Below, piece after piece: positions 31,609 to 40,430 of a DNA stretch of 64,000 bases. A program made the translations under genes and the position numbers. The stretch is from Merdivicinus sp050943495. Lineage in GTDB: Bacteria; Bacillota; Clostridia; Oscillospirales; Ruminococcaceae. Every line of letters starts with the position of its first letter. The first letter of the stretch is position 1. Under the pieces are notes generated by a model. That model was not told the DNA's origin. It worked only from the letters and a program-made list of their open reading frames with translations, and ran no database searches. The DNA lies in assembly GCA_050943495.1 (NCBI GenBank), contig JBMNPH010000001.1, forward strand, positions 310,001 through 374,000, given 5' to 3'.

Positions 31609-32958
31609 ATGGCGAGACTTTTTGGAACAGACGGGGTTCGCGGTGTTGCGGGCACCGAATTAACTGCTCAGATGTGTTTTGATATCGGTCGCTCGGCTGC
31701 GATGGTGCTGACTGCAAACTGTACGGAAAAACCAAGAATTTTGGTAGGACGTGATACTCGTATTTCTGGAGATATGGTGCAGGCGGCTTTGACCGCTGGA
31801 TTTTGTGCTGCCGGAGCAATTGCAATTCCGGTAGGTGTTATTCCGACTCCTGCACTGGCATGGTTGACTCGCGAATATAAGGCGGATGCAGCTGCCATGA
31901 TTTCTGCCTCCCATAATCCGATGGAATATAACGGAATCAAGTTTTTCAATCAGGACGGATATAAACTGGATGATGCGTTGGAAGATCGGATTGAAGCGAT
32001 GGTTCGCGGCGCCGTACATCCCATGGATCTGCCAAATGGCGCGGCAGTCGGAACAGTAGAACCGGTGGATACCGCAGTTTCAGATTATATCAGCTATATT
32101 CTCACAACAATTGATACTCGTTTGGACGGAATTCGGGCTGCTGTGGACTGCGCCAATGGCTCTGCCTCTCTGACTGCACCTCCCACATTGAAAAAGTTGG
32201 GAGTCGATGTAACGGTGATTCATCAGGAACCAAATGGGATTAACATTAACGCTGGCTGCGGTTCGACGCATATGGAGGATATTCAGCGGCTGACAGTGGA
32301 GAGCGGCGCAGATATCGGCCTTGCATTCGATGGGGATGCAGACCGTCTGCTTGCAGTGGATGAAAAGGGAAATTTGGTCAATGGCGACCAGATTATGGCG
32401 ATCTGCGGCACATATCTGAAATCACAGGGCAAGCTGAAAAACGATACCATTGTGGCAACTATCATGAGCAATCTTGGATTGTTCCAAATGGCTGATCGGG
32501 AAGGAATCCGTATTCCTAAAACGAAAGTAGGAGACCGGTATGTATTAGAGAAAATGCTGGAAGAAGGCGATGTTTTGGGCGGTGAGCAGTCCGGACATGT
32601 GATTTTCCTCGATCATAATACAACTGGAGATGGATTGATTACAGCGTTGCAGCTGTTGTCGGTTATGAAGCATACCGGCAAAAAGCTTTCGGAACTGACT
32701 GAAATTATGACGGTTTTGCCGCAGGTTGTCGTGAATGTTCCGGTAGAAAATGAGCGGAAGTACGATTATATCGATGATGCGGAAATTATGGAGACAATTC
32801 GCAGGACTGAGCGTCTTTTTGAGGATAGCGGTCGGGTATTGATTCGTCCGTCCGGTACGGAAGCGATGGTTCGGATTATGATTGAGGGACAGGATCTCGC
32901 ACTGATGAAGGAAAAAGCAGAAGAGATTGCAGCTGTTATGAAGAAAAATCTGGAATAA
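31609..32958 (+). CDS. glmM: Phosphoglucosamine mutase
   Basis: The 449-residue enzyme is of normal length for GlmM. It has MARLFGTDGVRGVAG at the start, AAMISASHNPMEYNGIK with the phosphoserine in SASHNP, LAFDGDADR as the metal-binding loop, GGEQSGHVIF as the substrate loop, and RPSGTEAMVRI as the phosphate-binding loop. It interconverts glucosamine-6-P and glucosamine-1-P for UDP-GlcNAc and peptidoglycan synthesis. It is a single unit with its own promoter and a strong terminator. Confidence 0.97.
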   Translation: MARLFGTDGVRGVAGTELTAQMCFDIGRSAAMVLTANCTEKPRILVGRDTRISGDMVQAALTAGFCAAGAIAIPVGVIPTPALAWLTREYKADAAAMISASHNPMEYNGIKFFNQDGYKLDDALEDRIEAMVRGAVHPMDLPNGAAVGTVEPVDTAVSDYISYILTTIDTRLDGIRAAVDCANGSASLTAPPTLKKLGVDVTVIHQEPNGININAGCGSTHMEDIQRLTVESGADIGLAFDGDADRLLAVDEKGNLVNGDQIMAICGTYLKSQGKLKNDTIVATIMSNLGLFQMADREGIRIPKTKVGDRYVLEKMLEEGDVLGGEQSGHVIFLDHNTTGDGLITALQLLSVMKHTGKKLSELTEIMTVLPQVVVNVPVENERKYDYIDDAEIMETIRRTERLFEDSGRVLIRPSGTEAMVRIMIEGQDLALMKEKAEEIAAVMKKNLE

Positions 32959-32960
32959 AG

Positions 32961-33003
32961 AGAAATCGTCCTACCTGTTGAATGCAGGTAGGACGATTTT
33001 TAG
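32961..33003. terminator. Bidirectional terminator
   Basis: A 15-bp perfect stem (32963-32977 with 32985-32999) flanked by A and T runs separates glmM from the convergent GH20 gene. Confidence 0.92.
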
Positions 33004-33016
33004 TTGTCGGGGAGAA

Positions 33017-35467
33017 TTACTGCACCGCAGCTGCGCAGGCAACCAGAATAGTTCCCTGCTCGGAAGCGATAATTTCAGCTGATCGGATAGATTTACCGCT
33101 TTCATTGATCCACTCCCAGCCATAGAGAGTGAGGTCTTCTCCGGCTGCATCTTTACCTTCCAGAATGGGATCCGAAAAATAAGTTGCTTGATATCCGGTG
33201 TGGCGGTAATAAGCATATGGCATAGGGGTGGCATAGGGGCGTCCGATGAATCCGATTTGTTCTCCGTAACGAATTTCAGCAATATCGTGAGATCCGTCTG
33301 TATAGGTTATCATAAGTTTTGCAATTAGCGGCGCAGCTTCCCATGGTTCTTTGAGAAGGGGGGTGAACGCTGCCATTCCCAGAATAAGACTACGCACCTT
33401 TCCGTTCGGGAAGATTCGAACGGGGCGGCAGAAGGAAGCGGCAACTGGATGTTGCACAGATAATGTAGCATGGCGATATGACAGATATGTTTGTGTGTAA
33501 AGTCCCGCCAGGATAGAATTCGGGATCAAGGCTGAAGAGCCATTCAAGGAGAGCTGAACAAGTGCAGCTGTCGGATCCAATGAAGGAGAAGGGATTCCAT
33601 GTAATGCAGAACGAATGGCGGGCAGAAGGCGACAGACCATTTGATTCCATGTGCCGCGGATATCGGATCGATAGGCTCGGGACCAGAGCATATTGGCGGA
33701 AAAGAGGAGATCATACAGTTTGCCTTCCCGACCGAGTATTTTTTCATCAGAACGGCACCAGCAGGAAAGCTGAGCGCCGATTATTCCGGGCTTTGTAATC
33801 CGGCTTTCATAGCGGGGATAATGGCTGGAATACAAATTTCCCATTACGACGGGGAAATCATAGCGAAGCAGATTATCTTCCAGATCCTTTTCTGGATGAA
33901 AATACCAGATGAAGTCCAGCATGGTAATATCCCGCGGGATTTTATCAATGGCAGGAGGAGTTTGGTATCCGCTGTCAGGCTGCAACATGTCTGCCCACAT
34001 CATCATTTTGTATCCTTTTTGTGCCAGATAATCATGAACACGATTGATGTGAAGAGCCAGAAGATCCGCTGGATTTTTCCCACGGCATTTGGGACAAATA
34101 CCAATTTGATAGACTTCGTCATGTCCCATATGAACATATTCTTTTGGCTGAATCACTTCTGTGACCTCATCGATGATGTCGAACAGAATGCGGTAATAAT
34201 CCTCGTTGAGCGGGCAGCAGCTATGCTTATAGAAGGAAGCAGGGAGCTGGTCAGCCAACCGTGTATCCAATTGGGTATCAGACTGCTTCTCAGGATCTGT
34301 TTCAGCTAGTTCAGGATGTGCGAGAGTTATGTACTGGACATGACTGAGGGAATGGATTTCGGGAATCACTTCCATTCCGAAACTGCGTGCGTAATCAACC
34401 AGATCCCGCACTTCTTGTTTGGACAAAATACAGCCATCTGCTACCATGTCACCATGAGGCAACTTGGGCCATTCTCCGTTTTTGGAATGTGTATTTGCAG
34501 TAAGCCATGCTTCATTGATTTCTGGATGGCGGTCATAACGCATGCCAGCTGTCACTTGAAGAAACAAAGTGTTGTAGCCCATTGGAACCAGAAGGGAACG
34601 AATCATTCGCTTAAAAAAATCGAAATCTTCCCGCGGCGGCAAACCCAAATGAAATCCTCGAAGAGATGTACGGGGGGCATCCTCAATCTGACAACAGGGA
34701 ATCTCTTCCGCTGAGAGAAGCTGGATGAGGCGTTCCATTCCATATAGTAATCCAGCTCTTGTTGCAGCATTCAGCTGACATTCGGTTTCATTGACGTGGA
34801 TTTGGTATCCCTCCGGATCCGGTATATTCATTTTTTCCACCCGGATAGGCAAGCCGTCTAAGTCTGTCTGGAGGGAAATATGGCGATGCGTTCGTTCCGA
34901 CAGCTGGCTAGCCAACTGTTTCTGAACAAAAAGAAGATCAGAATCATTGGTGTTATTTATAGCAACACGTGTGAAGTTGATTGACTTTACACGCAACTTT
35001 TTGTCAAATTCTACTTTTTGCGGTACAGGATACAGCAGTGGTGTGTCCCAAACAGATCCTGTCAGATTTAATGATTCAATTTGGATATCTTTGAGACATG
35101 CATGCAGTCGGATACAGATGCGAGAAAGCCATTGTCCGATCCAAAGGACCACCGGTTTTGACGGAGAATGATCCGAAGCTGTCCATTTGCCGATCAGACG
35201 ATAAGATTTTTCGGAATCAGGTTCGAGAACTTCCAGCGAAGTGATTGCAGATTCGGGTGAGAATATTATCTGCAGTTCGTCCAGATAAAAGTTCTGATCA
35301 CCTTCTGCACAAAGATCAATGCCAGTATCCAGCAGAGATTTCCATTCCCAACCTTTCCCGTTTTCGGAAGTGGGTGGAAATGGCAGTTTGGAATCAATAT
35401 GGAAAGCATGAAATTGAAATTGAACAGGAGACTCAGGAGACAGCAGAGAGCCAATGTACATAATCAT
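33017..35467 (-). CDS. Glycoside hydrolase family 20 beta-N-acetylhexosaminidase-like protein
   Basis: The 816-residue protein has a beta-rich N-terminal region of about 230 residues, a GH20b-type domain (LPIRVEKMNIPDPEGYQIHV, AATRAGLLYGMERLIQLL) and a GH20 barrel with VHMGHDEVYQIG, whose Asp450-Glu451 pair is the catalytic one. It should release terminal GlcNAc or GalNAc by substrate-assisted catalysis. About 200 further residues form a C-terminal region. No signal peptide is seen, so it is probably cytoplasmic and acts on imported oligosaccharides. The start at 35467 follows GAAAGG by 5 bases; ATG 35461 is an alternative. Confidence 0.88.
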   Translation of the reverse strand: MIMYIGSLLSPESPVQFQFHAFHIDSKLPFPPTSENGKGWEWKSLLDTGIDLCAEGDQNFYLDELQIIFSPESAITSLEVLEPDSEKSYRLIGKWTASDHSPSKPVVLWIGQWLSRICIRLHACLKDIQIESLNLTGSVWDTPLLYPVPQKVEFDKKLRVKSINFTRVAINNTNDSDLLFVQKQLASQLSERTHRHISLQTDLDGLPIRVEKMNIPDPEGYQIHVNETECQLNAATRAGLLYGMERLIQLLSAEEIPCCQIEDAPRTSLRGFHLGLPPREDFDFFKRMIRSLLVPMGYNTLFLQVTAGMRYDRHPEINEAWLTANTHSKNGEWPKLPHGDMVADGCILSKQEVRDLVDYARSFGMEVIPEIHSLSHVQYITLAHPELAETDPEKQSDTQLDTRLADQLPASFYKHSCCPLNEDYYRILFDIIDEVTEVIQPKEYVHMGHDEVYQIGICPKCRGKNPADLLALHINRVHDYLAQKGYKMMMWADMLQPDSGYQTPPAIDKIPRDITMLDFIWYFHPEKDLEDNLLRYDFPVVMGNLYSSHYPRYESRITKPGIIGAQLSCWCRSDEKILGREGKLYDLLFSANMLWSRAYRSDIRGTWNQMVCRLLPAIRSALHGIPSPSLDPTAALVQLSLNGSSALIPNSILAGLYTQTYLSYRHATLSVQHPVAASFCRPVRIFPNGKVRSLILGMAAFTPLLKEPWEAAPLIAKLMITYTDGSHDIAEIRYGEQIGFIGRPYATPMPYAYYRHTGYQATYFSDPILEGKDAAGEDLTLYGWEWINESGKSIRSAEIIASEQGTILVACAAAVQ

Positions 35468-35494
35468 CGCATCCTTTCTGATAATTCTAACCAA

Positions 35495-35524
35495 ATTGTA
35501 GCATAAAAAAAGTGTATTTTGCAA
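35495..35524 (-). promoter_or_regulatory. Promoter of the GH20 gene
   Basis: On the minus strand, TTGCAA (35519-35524) and TACAAT (35495-35500) are 18 bases apart, about 28 bases before the start codon. Confidence 0.65.
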
Positions 35525-35648
35525 GAGAATTTCTGGGAATCATAAGAATTGTGAAGAATATCAGGCGAAATTTGAAAGAATTTTCTGGAAGATAACCGGA
35601 CAAAAATTTTTGGATTTAGGAATATTTTTCGACAATCAGCCGGAAACC

Positions 35649-35677
35649 TTGCCAAATGCAGGAATTGCGTATATACT
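35649..35677 (+). promoter_or_regulatory. Promoter of the cobalamin operon
   Basis: TTGCCA (35649-35654) and TATACT (35672-35677) are 17 bases apart. The leader is only about 30 bases, too short for a cobalamin riboswitch. Confidence 0.75.
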
Positions 35678-35715
35678 TGATAAGAGAACTCATCATTTGG
35701 GAAGGGGATAACAAA

Positions 35716-37080
35716 ATGGTTCGGCGGATACCGAGAATACTGCTTGCAGCTGCGGGAAGCGGCTGTGGGAAAACAACCGTTACCTGTGCATTGCTTGCAG
35801 CATTTCAAAAAAGAGGAATTCCGCTTGTGGGATTTAAGACCGGTCCGGACTATATTGATCCGATGTTTCATCGGAAGGTATTGGGAGTTCCGTCACGAAA
35901 TTTGGATTTGTTTTTGTGCAGCCGGGAAAATGTTGCCCGGATTTTTGCGGAAGGCAGTCGGGAAAACGGTTTATCTGTGATCGAAGGTGTGATGGGCCTG
36001 TATGATGGACGATCTTTTACGGAAGATGATTGTTCGGCAAACCATCTTGCAAGGGAACTGGATGTACCGACAATTTTGATTTTGGATGTAAAGGGAATGA
36101 GCTTGTCGGCTGCTGCGGTTTTGCATGGATTTTGTACATTCCGTCCGAATCGCATTCGTGGTGTGATATTCAATCGGGCTTCATCCGGCATGTATCCATA
36201 TTATCGTCAAATGGCGGAAGCAGAAGGAATCCGGTCTTGTGGGTATCTACCTTTTTTGCCGGAGGCTTCTTTGGAGAGCAGGCATTTGGGCTTGATTACA
36301 GCGGATGAAGTTGAGAATTTACGACAAAAATTGGAATATCTTGGCGATCAGGCAAGCGAAACATTGGATTTGGATGCTGTTTTGCAAATAGCCGACGAAG
36401 CCTCAGCCCAAGATTGGCCAGATCCTTTTCCGCAGCAAATATTGCCCAATCCACCTACTATTGCTATCGCAAGAGATAAGGCATTTTGTTTTTATTATGA
36501 AGAGAATTTGCGTTTGCTGGAAAAATTAGGGGCAAAACTGGTCGAGTTTTCGCCGCTTGATGATAGGGGGCTTCCATCGGAAGCGGATGGTCTTTGGTTG
36601 GGCGGCGGATATCCGGAGGAATTTGCCGAACAGCTTGCACAAAACAAAGATATGCGCATGTCAATTCTCAAAGCGATAAAGGCAGGCTTGCCGACAGTCG
36701 CAGAGTGCGGAGGATATCTGTATCTGCTGCAGAAAATTGCTGGGCGAGATGGTGTTTATCATGAGATGGTCGGGGCGTTGGAAGGATCAGCGCAGATGAC
36801 CGATCGATTACAGCATTTTGGCTATGCCGTTTTGACAGCGCAAAAAGACAATCTTCTCTGTAAAAAAGGGGAAAGTATTCCGATCCATGAATTTCATTAT
36901 TCGGCATCAACGGATGACGGCAATGATTTTCTTTCGGTACGTGGGTCCCGACAGCGGTTAACGGTTCATGCGTCAGAGAATCTGTATGCCGGCTATCCTC
37001 ACCTGCATTTATATGGAAATCCGGATTTTGCCCGGAATTTTGTGCATAGGTGTGCGCAGTGGAAGGAGAAACAAAAATGA
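35716..37080 (+). CDS. cbiA: Cobyrinate a,c-diamide synthase
   Basis: The 454-residue protein has an N-terminal P-loop AAGSGCGKTT (residues 12-21) in a dethiobiotin-synthetase-like domain and a C-terminal class I glutamine amidotransferase-like domain with WLGGGYPEEFAEQL and VAECGGYLYLL, whose Cys is the glutaminase nucleophile. It amidates the a and c carboxylates of cobyrinate using ATP and glutamine. The start at 35716 follows GGGAAGGGG by about 8 bases. It heads a ten-gene operon and its stop codon overlaps the cobT start. Confidence 0.95.
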   Translation: MVRRIPRILLAAAGSGCGKTTVTCALLAAFQKRGIPLVGFKTGPDYIDPMFHRKVLGVPSRNLDLFLCSRENVARIFAEGSRENGLSVIEGVMGLYDGRSFTEDDCSANHLARELDVPTILILDVKGMSLSAAAVLHGFCTFRPNRIRGVIFNRASSGMYPYYRQMAEAEGIRSCGYLPFLPEASLESRHLGLITADEVENLRQKLEYLGDQASETLDLDAVLQIADEASAQDWPDPFPQQILPNPPTIAIARDKAFCFYYEENLRLLEKLGAKLVEFSPLDDRGLPSEADGLWLGGGYPEEFAEQLAQNKDMRMSILKAIKAGLPTVAECGGYLYLLQKIAGRDGVYHEMVGALEGSAQMTDRLQHFGYAVLTAQKDNLLCKKGESIPIHEFHYSASTDDGNDFLSVRGSRQRLTVHASENLYAGYPHLHLYGNPDFARNFVHRCAQWKEKQK

Positions 37081-38138
37081 CACTTGAAGAACAGCTTTCA
37101 AAAATTCAACCCGCCGATTCTCGCGCAATGGAGATGGCGAAAAAGCGGTGGGATTCCATTGCAAAACCGTTGGGGAGTCTGGGAAAGCTGGAAACGGAAA
37201 TTATTCGAATTGCCGGACTGATCGGAGATTCGCATGTGGATCTTTCCAAACGTGCGGTTTTGATTTTCTGCGCGGATAACGGCGTTGTGGCACAGGGCGT
37301 TACGCAAAGCGGCAGCGAAGTAACCGCGACGGTATCGGAGAATTTTACACAGGGAAATACCAGTGTCTGCGCGATGGCACGGGCGGCAAGAACACAGATC
37401 GTTCCGGTCGATATCGGAATTGAACGGGAAATGCATGTTTCCGGTCTGATTGACCGAAAAATCCGGTTCGGAACGGCAGATATGACATTGGGTCCGGCTA
37501 TGAGCCGGGAAGAAGCAATTCGAGCCATTCAGGTCGGCATTGATTTGGTGGGAGAATTGAAGCAGCAAGGCTGTCAGATTATCGCAACCGGCGAAATGGG
37601 AATCGGTAATACGACAACCAGTTCTGCGCTGGTGTCGGTTTTTTTGAATCGGCCGGTGGAGGAAGTGACTGGACGCGGTGCCGGATTGGATTCTGCCGGA
37701 CTGCGCCGGAAAATTGCAGCAATTCAGAAAGCAATTGCATGGAATCAACCGGATCCAGCCGATCCGATTGACGTTCTGGCAAAGGTCGGCGGATTGGATA
37801 TTGCCGGGATGGCAGGTGCTTTTTTGGGCGGCGCCATTCATCGGGTTCCGGTGGTTGTAGACGGATTTATTTCCGGTGCAGCGGCTTTGGTAGCTCTGCG
37901 GCTTTGCCCGGCAGCAAAATGTGCGGTGTTTGCCTCCCATGTTTCGGCGGAACCGGCAGGTCAGATGTTGCTGGATGCACTCGGATTGTCTCCGATGATT
38001 ACGGCCGGAATGTGTCTCGGAGAAGGAACCGGCGCTGTTTCTCTCTTTCCTCTGCTGGATATGGGACTGGCGGTTTATCGGGAAATGAGCACCTTTGATG
38101 ATGCCCACATTGAAACCTATACATATTTTGAGGATTAA
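37077..38138 (+). CDS. cobT: Nicotinate-nucleotide--dimethylbenzimidazole phosphoribosyltransferase
   Basis: The 353-residue enzyme has AKPLGSLGKLE near the N-terminus, ATGEMGIGNTTTSSAL for phosphate binding, GRGAGLDSAGLRRK, and MCLGEGTGA near the C-terminus, containing the catalytic Glu. It activates the lower-ligand base to alpha-ribazole phosphate. The start at 37077 overlaps the cbiA stop (ATGA), after GGAAGGAG. Which base is used in vivo is not determined by the sequence. Confidence 0.96.
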   Translation: MTLEEQLSKIQPADSRAMEMAKKRWDSIAKPLGSLGKLETEIIRIAGLIGDSHVDLSKRAVLIFCADNGVVAQGVTQSGSEVTATVSENFTQGNTSVCAMARAARTQIVPVDIGIEREMHVSGLIDRKIRFGTADMTLGPAMSREEAIRAIQVGIDLVGELKQQGCQIIATGEMGIGNTTTSSALVSVFLNRPVEEVTGRGAGLDSAGLRRKIAAIQKAIAWNQPDPADPIDVLAKVGGLDIAGMAGAFLGGAIHRVPVVVDGFISGAAALVALRLCPAAKCAVFASHVSAEPAGQMLLDALGLSPMITAGMCLGEGTGAVSLFPLLDMGLAVYREMSTFDDAHIETYTYFED

Positions 38139-38142
38139 GCGG

Positions 38143-38670
38143 ATGTTTGTTTTAATAATTGGAGGCAGCGCGAGCGGGAAATCTGCTTTTGCAGAGGAGG
38201 TTTCCCAGAAATTGGGTGGCCGGAAACTTTATGCCGCAACGATGCAGCCTTTTGATGCGGAATGCGAACGGCGGATTGCACGGCATCGCGAAATGCGCCG
38301 GGAAAAGGCATTTGAAACTTGGGAGATTTATCGCGGACTGCAGACGGCGGAGATTCCAGGCAAATATGATACCATTCTGCTGGAATGTCTTTCGAACCTT
38401 CTTGCAAATGAGATGTATGGGCCGGAAGGCTGGCAAAAGGGGGATTTGGTATCCCGGATTTTGGATGGGATGCAGCGTCTTTGGGATGCCGCGCCGAATC
38501 TGGTAGTTGTATCCAATGAAGTGTTTCAGGACGGAGACCGGTATCATCCGGAAACCCTGCAATATATGGAATTTTTGGGAGAAATAAACCGTCGTCTGGC
38601 GGCGAAGGCGGATCTGGTTGCTGAAGTGGTCTGCGGGGTCCCGATTTTCCACAAAGGAGAATGGAAATGA
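38143..38670 (+). CDS. cobU: Adenosylcobinamide kinase / adenosylcobinamide-phosphate guanylyltransferase
   Basis: The 175-residue protein has the CobU P-loop GGSASGKSAFAE right at the N-terminus, ECLSNLLANEM in the middle, and a C-terminal VSNEVFQDG followed by ETLQYMEFLGEINRRLA. The last part differs from the classical EVGxGIVP motif but is known in clostridial CobU proteins. It phosphorylates adenosylcobinamide and transfers GMP to it. It starts 4 bases after the cobT stop with GAGG nearby. A second, degenerate CobU-like gene lies after cobS. Confidence 0.9.
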   Translation: MFVLIIGGSASGKSAFAEEVSQKLGGRKLYAATMQPFDAECERRIARHREMRREKAFETWEIYRGLQTAEIPGKYDTILLECLSNLLANEMYGPEGWQKGDLVSRILDGMQRLWDAAPNLVVVSNEVFQDGDRYHPETLQYMEFLGEINRRLAAKADLVAEVVCGVPIFHKGEWK

Positions 38671-39437
38671 AAAAACTCTGGTGCGGTCTGGTGACCGCTT
38701 TTTCGATGTATTCAGCTCTTCCCATGCCGCAGGTGGAGTGGACGGGAGATAGTATGAAATATGCACTCTGCTTTTTCCCAGCAGTGGGGGCGGCAGTCGG
38801 CGCTTTCTGCTGGCTGTGGGGCTGGCTGTGCGGGATATGGGCACTGTCCGGCTGGCTGTTTGCAGCAGGAATGGTGCTGATCCCTCTGCTGGTGACAGGA
38901 GGCATTCATTTGGACGGTTTTGTGGATACTTCGGACGGTCTGCATTCCCACTTGGAAGCTGCGCGTAAGTTGGAAATCCTCAAGGATCCGCACATCGGTG
39001 CATTCGGCGTGATCCGCTGTGGGATGTATCTGGTCGCTCTCTTTGCATTAGCTGGTGCGCTTTCGGAGAATCCGGCGGCTCTGCCTGTGTATGCGCTGGG
39101 ATTTATGACGGCGAGAGGATTTTCCGCCTTTGCCATTGTAACATTTCCTGCCGCCAAGAATACCGGTCTTGCGCGGTTATTTGCGGATAATGCATCCAAA
39201 AAGACTGTCCGCGTTGTCGCTGTACTGGTGGTCTTACTGGGATTTGTCGGGATGGCGTATTGGAACCTCTGGCTTGGTGTCGGCACAGCGGCAGCATCTC
39301 TGTTGTTGTATTTCTGGTTCTATCGGATGTCCCGTCGGGAATTCGGAGGCATTACAGGAGATCTGGCCGGATATTTGGTTTGCCTGCTGGAACTGCTGTA
39401 TCTGGCAGCCGCGGTATTGGGAGGAATTTTGGCATGA
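38667..39437 (+). CDS. cobS: Adenosylcobinamide-GDP ribazoletransferase (cobalamin synthase)
   Basis: The 256-residue protein has about six membrane segments and the CobS signature GGIHLDGFVDTSDGLHSHLE, followed by KDPHIGAFGVI. It joins adenosylcobinamide-GDP and alpha-ribazole (phosphate) at the membrane. The ATG at 38667 lies 6 bases after AAAGGAGA and overlaps the cobU stop; the ATG at 38661 directly abuts the ribosome-binding site. It overlaps the next gene by 4 bases. Confidence 0.95.
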   Translation: MKKLWCGLVTAFSMYSALPMPQVEWTGDSMKYALCFFPAVGAAVGAFCWLWGWLCGIWALSGWLFAAGMVLIPLLVTGGIHLDGFVDTSDGLHSHLEAARKLEILKDPHIGAFGVIRCGMYLVALFALAGALSENPAALPVYALGFMTARGFSAFAIVTFPAAKNTGLARLFADNASKKTVRVVAVLVVLLGFVGMAYWNLWLGVGTAAASLLLYFWFYRMSRREFGGITGDLAGYLVCLLELLYLAAAVLGGILA

Positions 39438-39832
39438 AGCTGTTGATCGGAGGAATATTTTCCGGAAAATATGAACGTCTGCTGGCGCTTGGCCTTTCGC
39501 CGGATCAGATTGCAGACGGATCAGAGGCTGCTTTTGCAGATGCATTCGCAAAGCCTGCTCTTTACCGCCTGAACGTGCTGATTCGCCGCCTGCTTGCAGC
39601 AGGAGTTGATCCGATGGAGTTTGTTTTGGAGAATGCTGTCAAGAACCCGTCTATTACCATCGCATGCGATGAGGTGGGAGGCGGAGTGGTTCCGATCGAC
39701 CGGGAGGAACGCGAATATCGGGAAGCAGTGGGGAGAATCTGCTGCAAACTGGCAGAAAAGGCATCCCGAGTGGAACGAATTTACTGCGGCATTCCGACTG
39801 TGCTGAAAGCGGAGGATTGCGATGGCAAATAA
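39434..39832 (+). CDS. Short CobU-like protein with altered P-loop
   Basis: The 132-residue protein keeps the ends of classical CobU: LLIGGIFSGKYERL at the N-terminus, and CDEVGGGVVPIDREEREYREAVGR with YCGIPTVLK at the C-terminus. About 40 central residues of a full-length CobU are missing. The P-loop has Tyr where a Ser or Thr should follow the Lys, so nucleotide binding may be lost. It could be a subunit that assists the full CobU, a guanylyltransferase-only form, or a decaying paralogue. It overlaps cobS by 4 bases and cobC by 11 bases, so it is held in the operon. Confidence 0.8.
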   Translation: MKLLIGGIFSGKYERLLALGLSPDQIADGSEAAFADAFAKPALYRLNVLIRRLLAAGVDPMEFVLENAVKNPSITIACDEVGGGVVPIDREEREYREAVGRICCKLAEKASRVERIYCGIPTVLKAEDCDGK

Positions 39833-40424
39833 GGTCGTATGGATCCGGCACGGAAAGACAGCTGGAAATCTCCGTGGCGCTTACATCGGACGCACAGATG
39901 AACCGCTTTGTGCGGAGGGAATCGAGCAGTTAAAGCAGAATTTTGCAAAGAAGATGTACCCTCCCTGTGATGGGAAATTGCTGGTGAGTCCGCTCAAACG
40001 CTGTGTGGAAACGGCGAAAATTTTGTTTGGCGGAGTGGAGGCGGAAACTGTTCCGGACTTTCAGGAGACGGATTTTGGGGATTTTGAAGGAAAATCTTAT
40101 GCAGAATTAAATGGGAATCCGGCATATCAGCGCTGGATTGATTCGGGAGGAACAATCCCATTTCCCGGCGGAGAGGCGCCGGAGGATTTTCGGAATCGCT
40201 GTGTTCGTGCTTTTGCAGAACAGATGAAAAAGATACCGGATGGACAGACGGTTGTGATCGTTTGCCATGGCGGAACGATTATGGCAATTCTGGATGCATT
40301 TTCTTTTCCGCACCGTGGCTTTTATGAATGGCAGGTACGGAACGGAGAAGGCTTCTGTGGCCGTTATGAACCGGAAACCGGACAACTGGTTGAAATTACC
40401 CCCCTCATGGGGCAGGAGGAATAG
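39822..40424 (+). CDS. cobC: Histidine phosphatase, probable alpha-ribazole-5'-phosphate phosphatase
   Basis: The 200-residue protein belongs to the phosphoglycerate-mutase-like family: WIRHGKTAGN holds the catalytic His10, and ETDFGDFEGKSYAEL and VIVCHGGTIMAIL give the other core residues. In a cobalamin operon this is the usual CobC, which removes the 5'-phosphate from alpha-ribazole phosphate or from adenosylcobalamin phosphate. The start follows GGAGGATTGCG. The family is broad, so the exact substrate relies on context. Confidence 0.87.
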   Translation: MANKVVWIRHGKTAGNLRGAYIGRTDEPLCAEGIEQLKQNFAKKMYPPCDGKLLVSPLKRCVETAKILFGGVEAETVPDFQETDFGDFEGKSYAELNGNPAYQRWIDSGGTIPFPGGEAPEDFRNRCVRAFAEQMKKIPDGQTVVIVCHGGTIMAILDAFSFPHRGFYEWQVRNGEGFCGRYEPETGQLVEITPLMGQEE

Positions 40425-40430
40425 GATTCA

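Noticed and set aside
35468..35716. Cobalamin riboswitch before cbiA
   Set aside because: No B12-box-like core was seen, and the promoter leaves a leader of about 30 bases only.
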